A stretch of DNA of 5,828 bases, from NCBI GenBank assembly GCA_945926705.1, contig CAMEMA010000066.1, positions 1 to 5,828 of the forward strand, in the 5' to 3' direction. The position numbers and the translations under genes are program-made. Below are positions 5,565 to 5,828 of this stretch, piece after piece (the first letter of the stretch is position 1; every line of letters begins with the position of its first letter). The notes under the pieces were generated by a model. The model worked only from the letters and a program-made list of their open reading frames with translations, made no database searches and had not been told where the DNA came from. Source of the DNA: an uncultured Clostridia bacterium. GTDB taxonomy: Bacteria; Bacillota; Clostridia; Oscillospirales; Acutalibacteraceae.

Positions 5565-5828
5565 ATACTCTTTTTACCGAAGCACCTATCTCACATAAAT
5601 TTTCTTCAATTTTTTCATATCCCCTATCTATATGATTAAGCCCGGAAATTTCAGTAACTCCTTCCGCACCCAATGCGGCTACTATCAAAGCTGCTGCTCC
5701 TCTTAAATCTGAAGCTGATACTTTTGCCCCCGAAAGTCTTTTTACTCCTTCTACAACAGCTACTTTGTCTTCGACTTTGATATCTGCACCAAGTCTCAAC
5801 AACTCTCCGACATGTTTGTATCTATTTG
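5563..5828 (-). CDS. murA: UDP-N-acetylglucosamine 1-carboxyvinyltransferase, C-terminal part (runs off right edge)
   Basis: MurA transfers enolpyruvate from PEP to UDP-GlcNAc, the first committed step of peptidoglycan synthesis and the target of fosfomycin. Only the last 87 residues are in the window; the frame is open through the right edge, so the gene starts outside. NRYKHVGELLRLGADIKV is followed by GVKRLSGAKVSASDLRGAAALIVAAL, which contains the active-site DLR (D369/R371 in E. coli numbering). Near the end, LNHIDRGYEKIEENL holds the arginine equivalent to R397. The catalytic cysteine loop is not in view. Clostridia often have two MurA copies, and the visible part does not tell which this is. 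Its placement right before ftsQ points to the copy in a division/wall cluster. Confidence 0.96.
   Translation of the reverse strand, partial: NRYKHVGELLRLGADIKVEDKVAVVEGVKRLSGAKVSASDLRGAAALIVAALGAEGVTEISGLNHIDRGYEKIEENLCEIGASVKRV

Noticed and set aside
5275..5598. Plus-strand 107-residue Phe/Leu-rich open frame
   Set aside because: Antisense to the Lys-rich ftsQ start; poly-T reads as Phe. An artefact of the A-runs.
1..5828. Mobile element, CRISPR, toxin-antitoxin or defence system
   Set aside because: No direct repeat array, transposase, integrase or orphan small gene pair was found. All coding space is taken by recognised housekeeping and sporulation genes.

Overview
This window looks like a chromosomal housekeeping segment from a low-GC, endospore-forming Firmicute, most likely a member of the Clostridia. 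The evidence is the AT-rich composition, the GTG and TTG starts with clear AGGAGG-type ribosome binding sites, the sporulation genes yabP and yabQ, and the Gram-positive order yabP-yabQ-divIC-yabR. I cannot name a genus. Every supported gene lies on the minus strand, so transcription runs from high to low coordinates. The plus-strand open frames are shadows of these genes.

In transcription order, the window opens with the C-terminal part of murA (peptidoglycan precursor synthesis). It is followed within 10 bases by ftsQ/divIB, a divisome membrane protein. Next is a PLP-dependent enzyme of the YnbB / 'methionine gamma-lyase family' group, whose real substrate is not known. After a short gap containing a candidate promoter and an inverted repeat comes the block yabP (spore coat/cortex-associated), yabQ (spore cortex membrane protein), divIC/ftsB-like (divisome) and yabR (S1-domain RNA-binding protein). 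This block has the same order as in Bacillus subtilis.

A hairpin and a good sigma-A-like promoter then separate yabR from a second unit, dapF (diaminopimelate epimerase) and pyrG (CTP synthase). These two overlap by four bases (ATGA). pyrG runs off the left edge of the window.

Functionally the window is dominated by envelope growth and division: murA and dapF feed peptidoglycan synthesis, FtsQ/DivIB and DivIC belong to the same septal complex, and YabP/YabQ build the spore envelope. No mobile element, CRISPR array, tRNA, rRNA or phage gene was seen, and no stretch longer than about 170 bases lacks a gene. I see no evidence of a new multi-gene system. The points worth a second look are the join of a murA-ftsQ segment to the yabPQ-divIC-yabR block with ynbB between them, the inverted repeat in the yabP promoter region, an atypical DivIC C-terminus, an N-terminal extension of YabR that resembles a partial S1 repeat, and the coupled dapF-pyrG pair.
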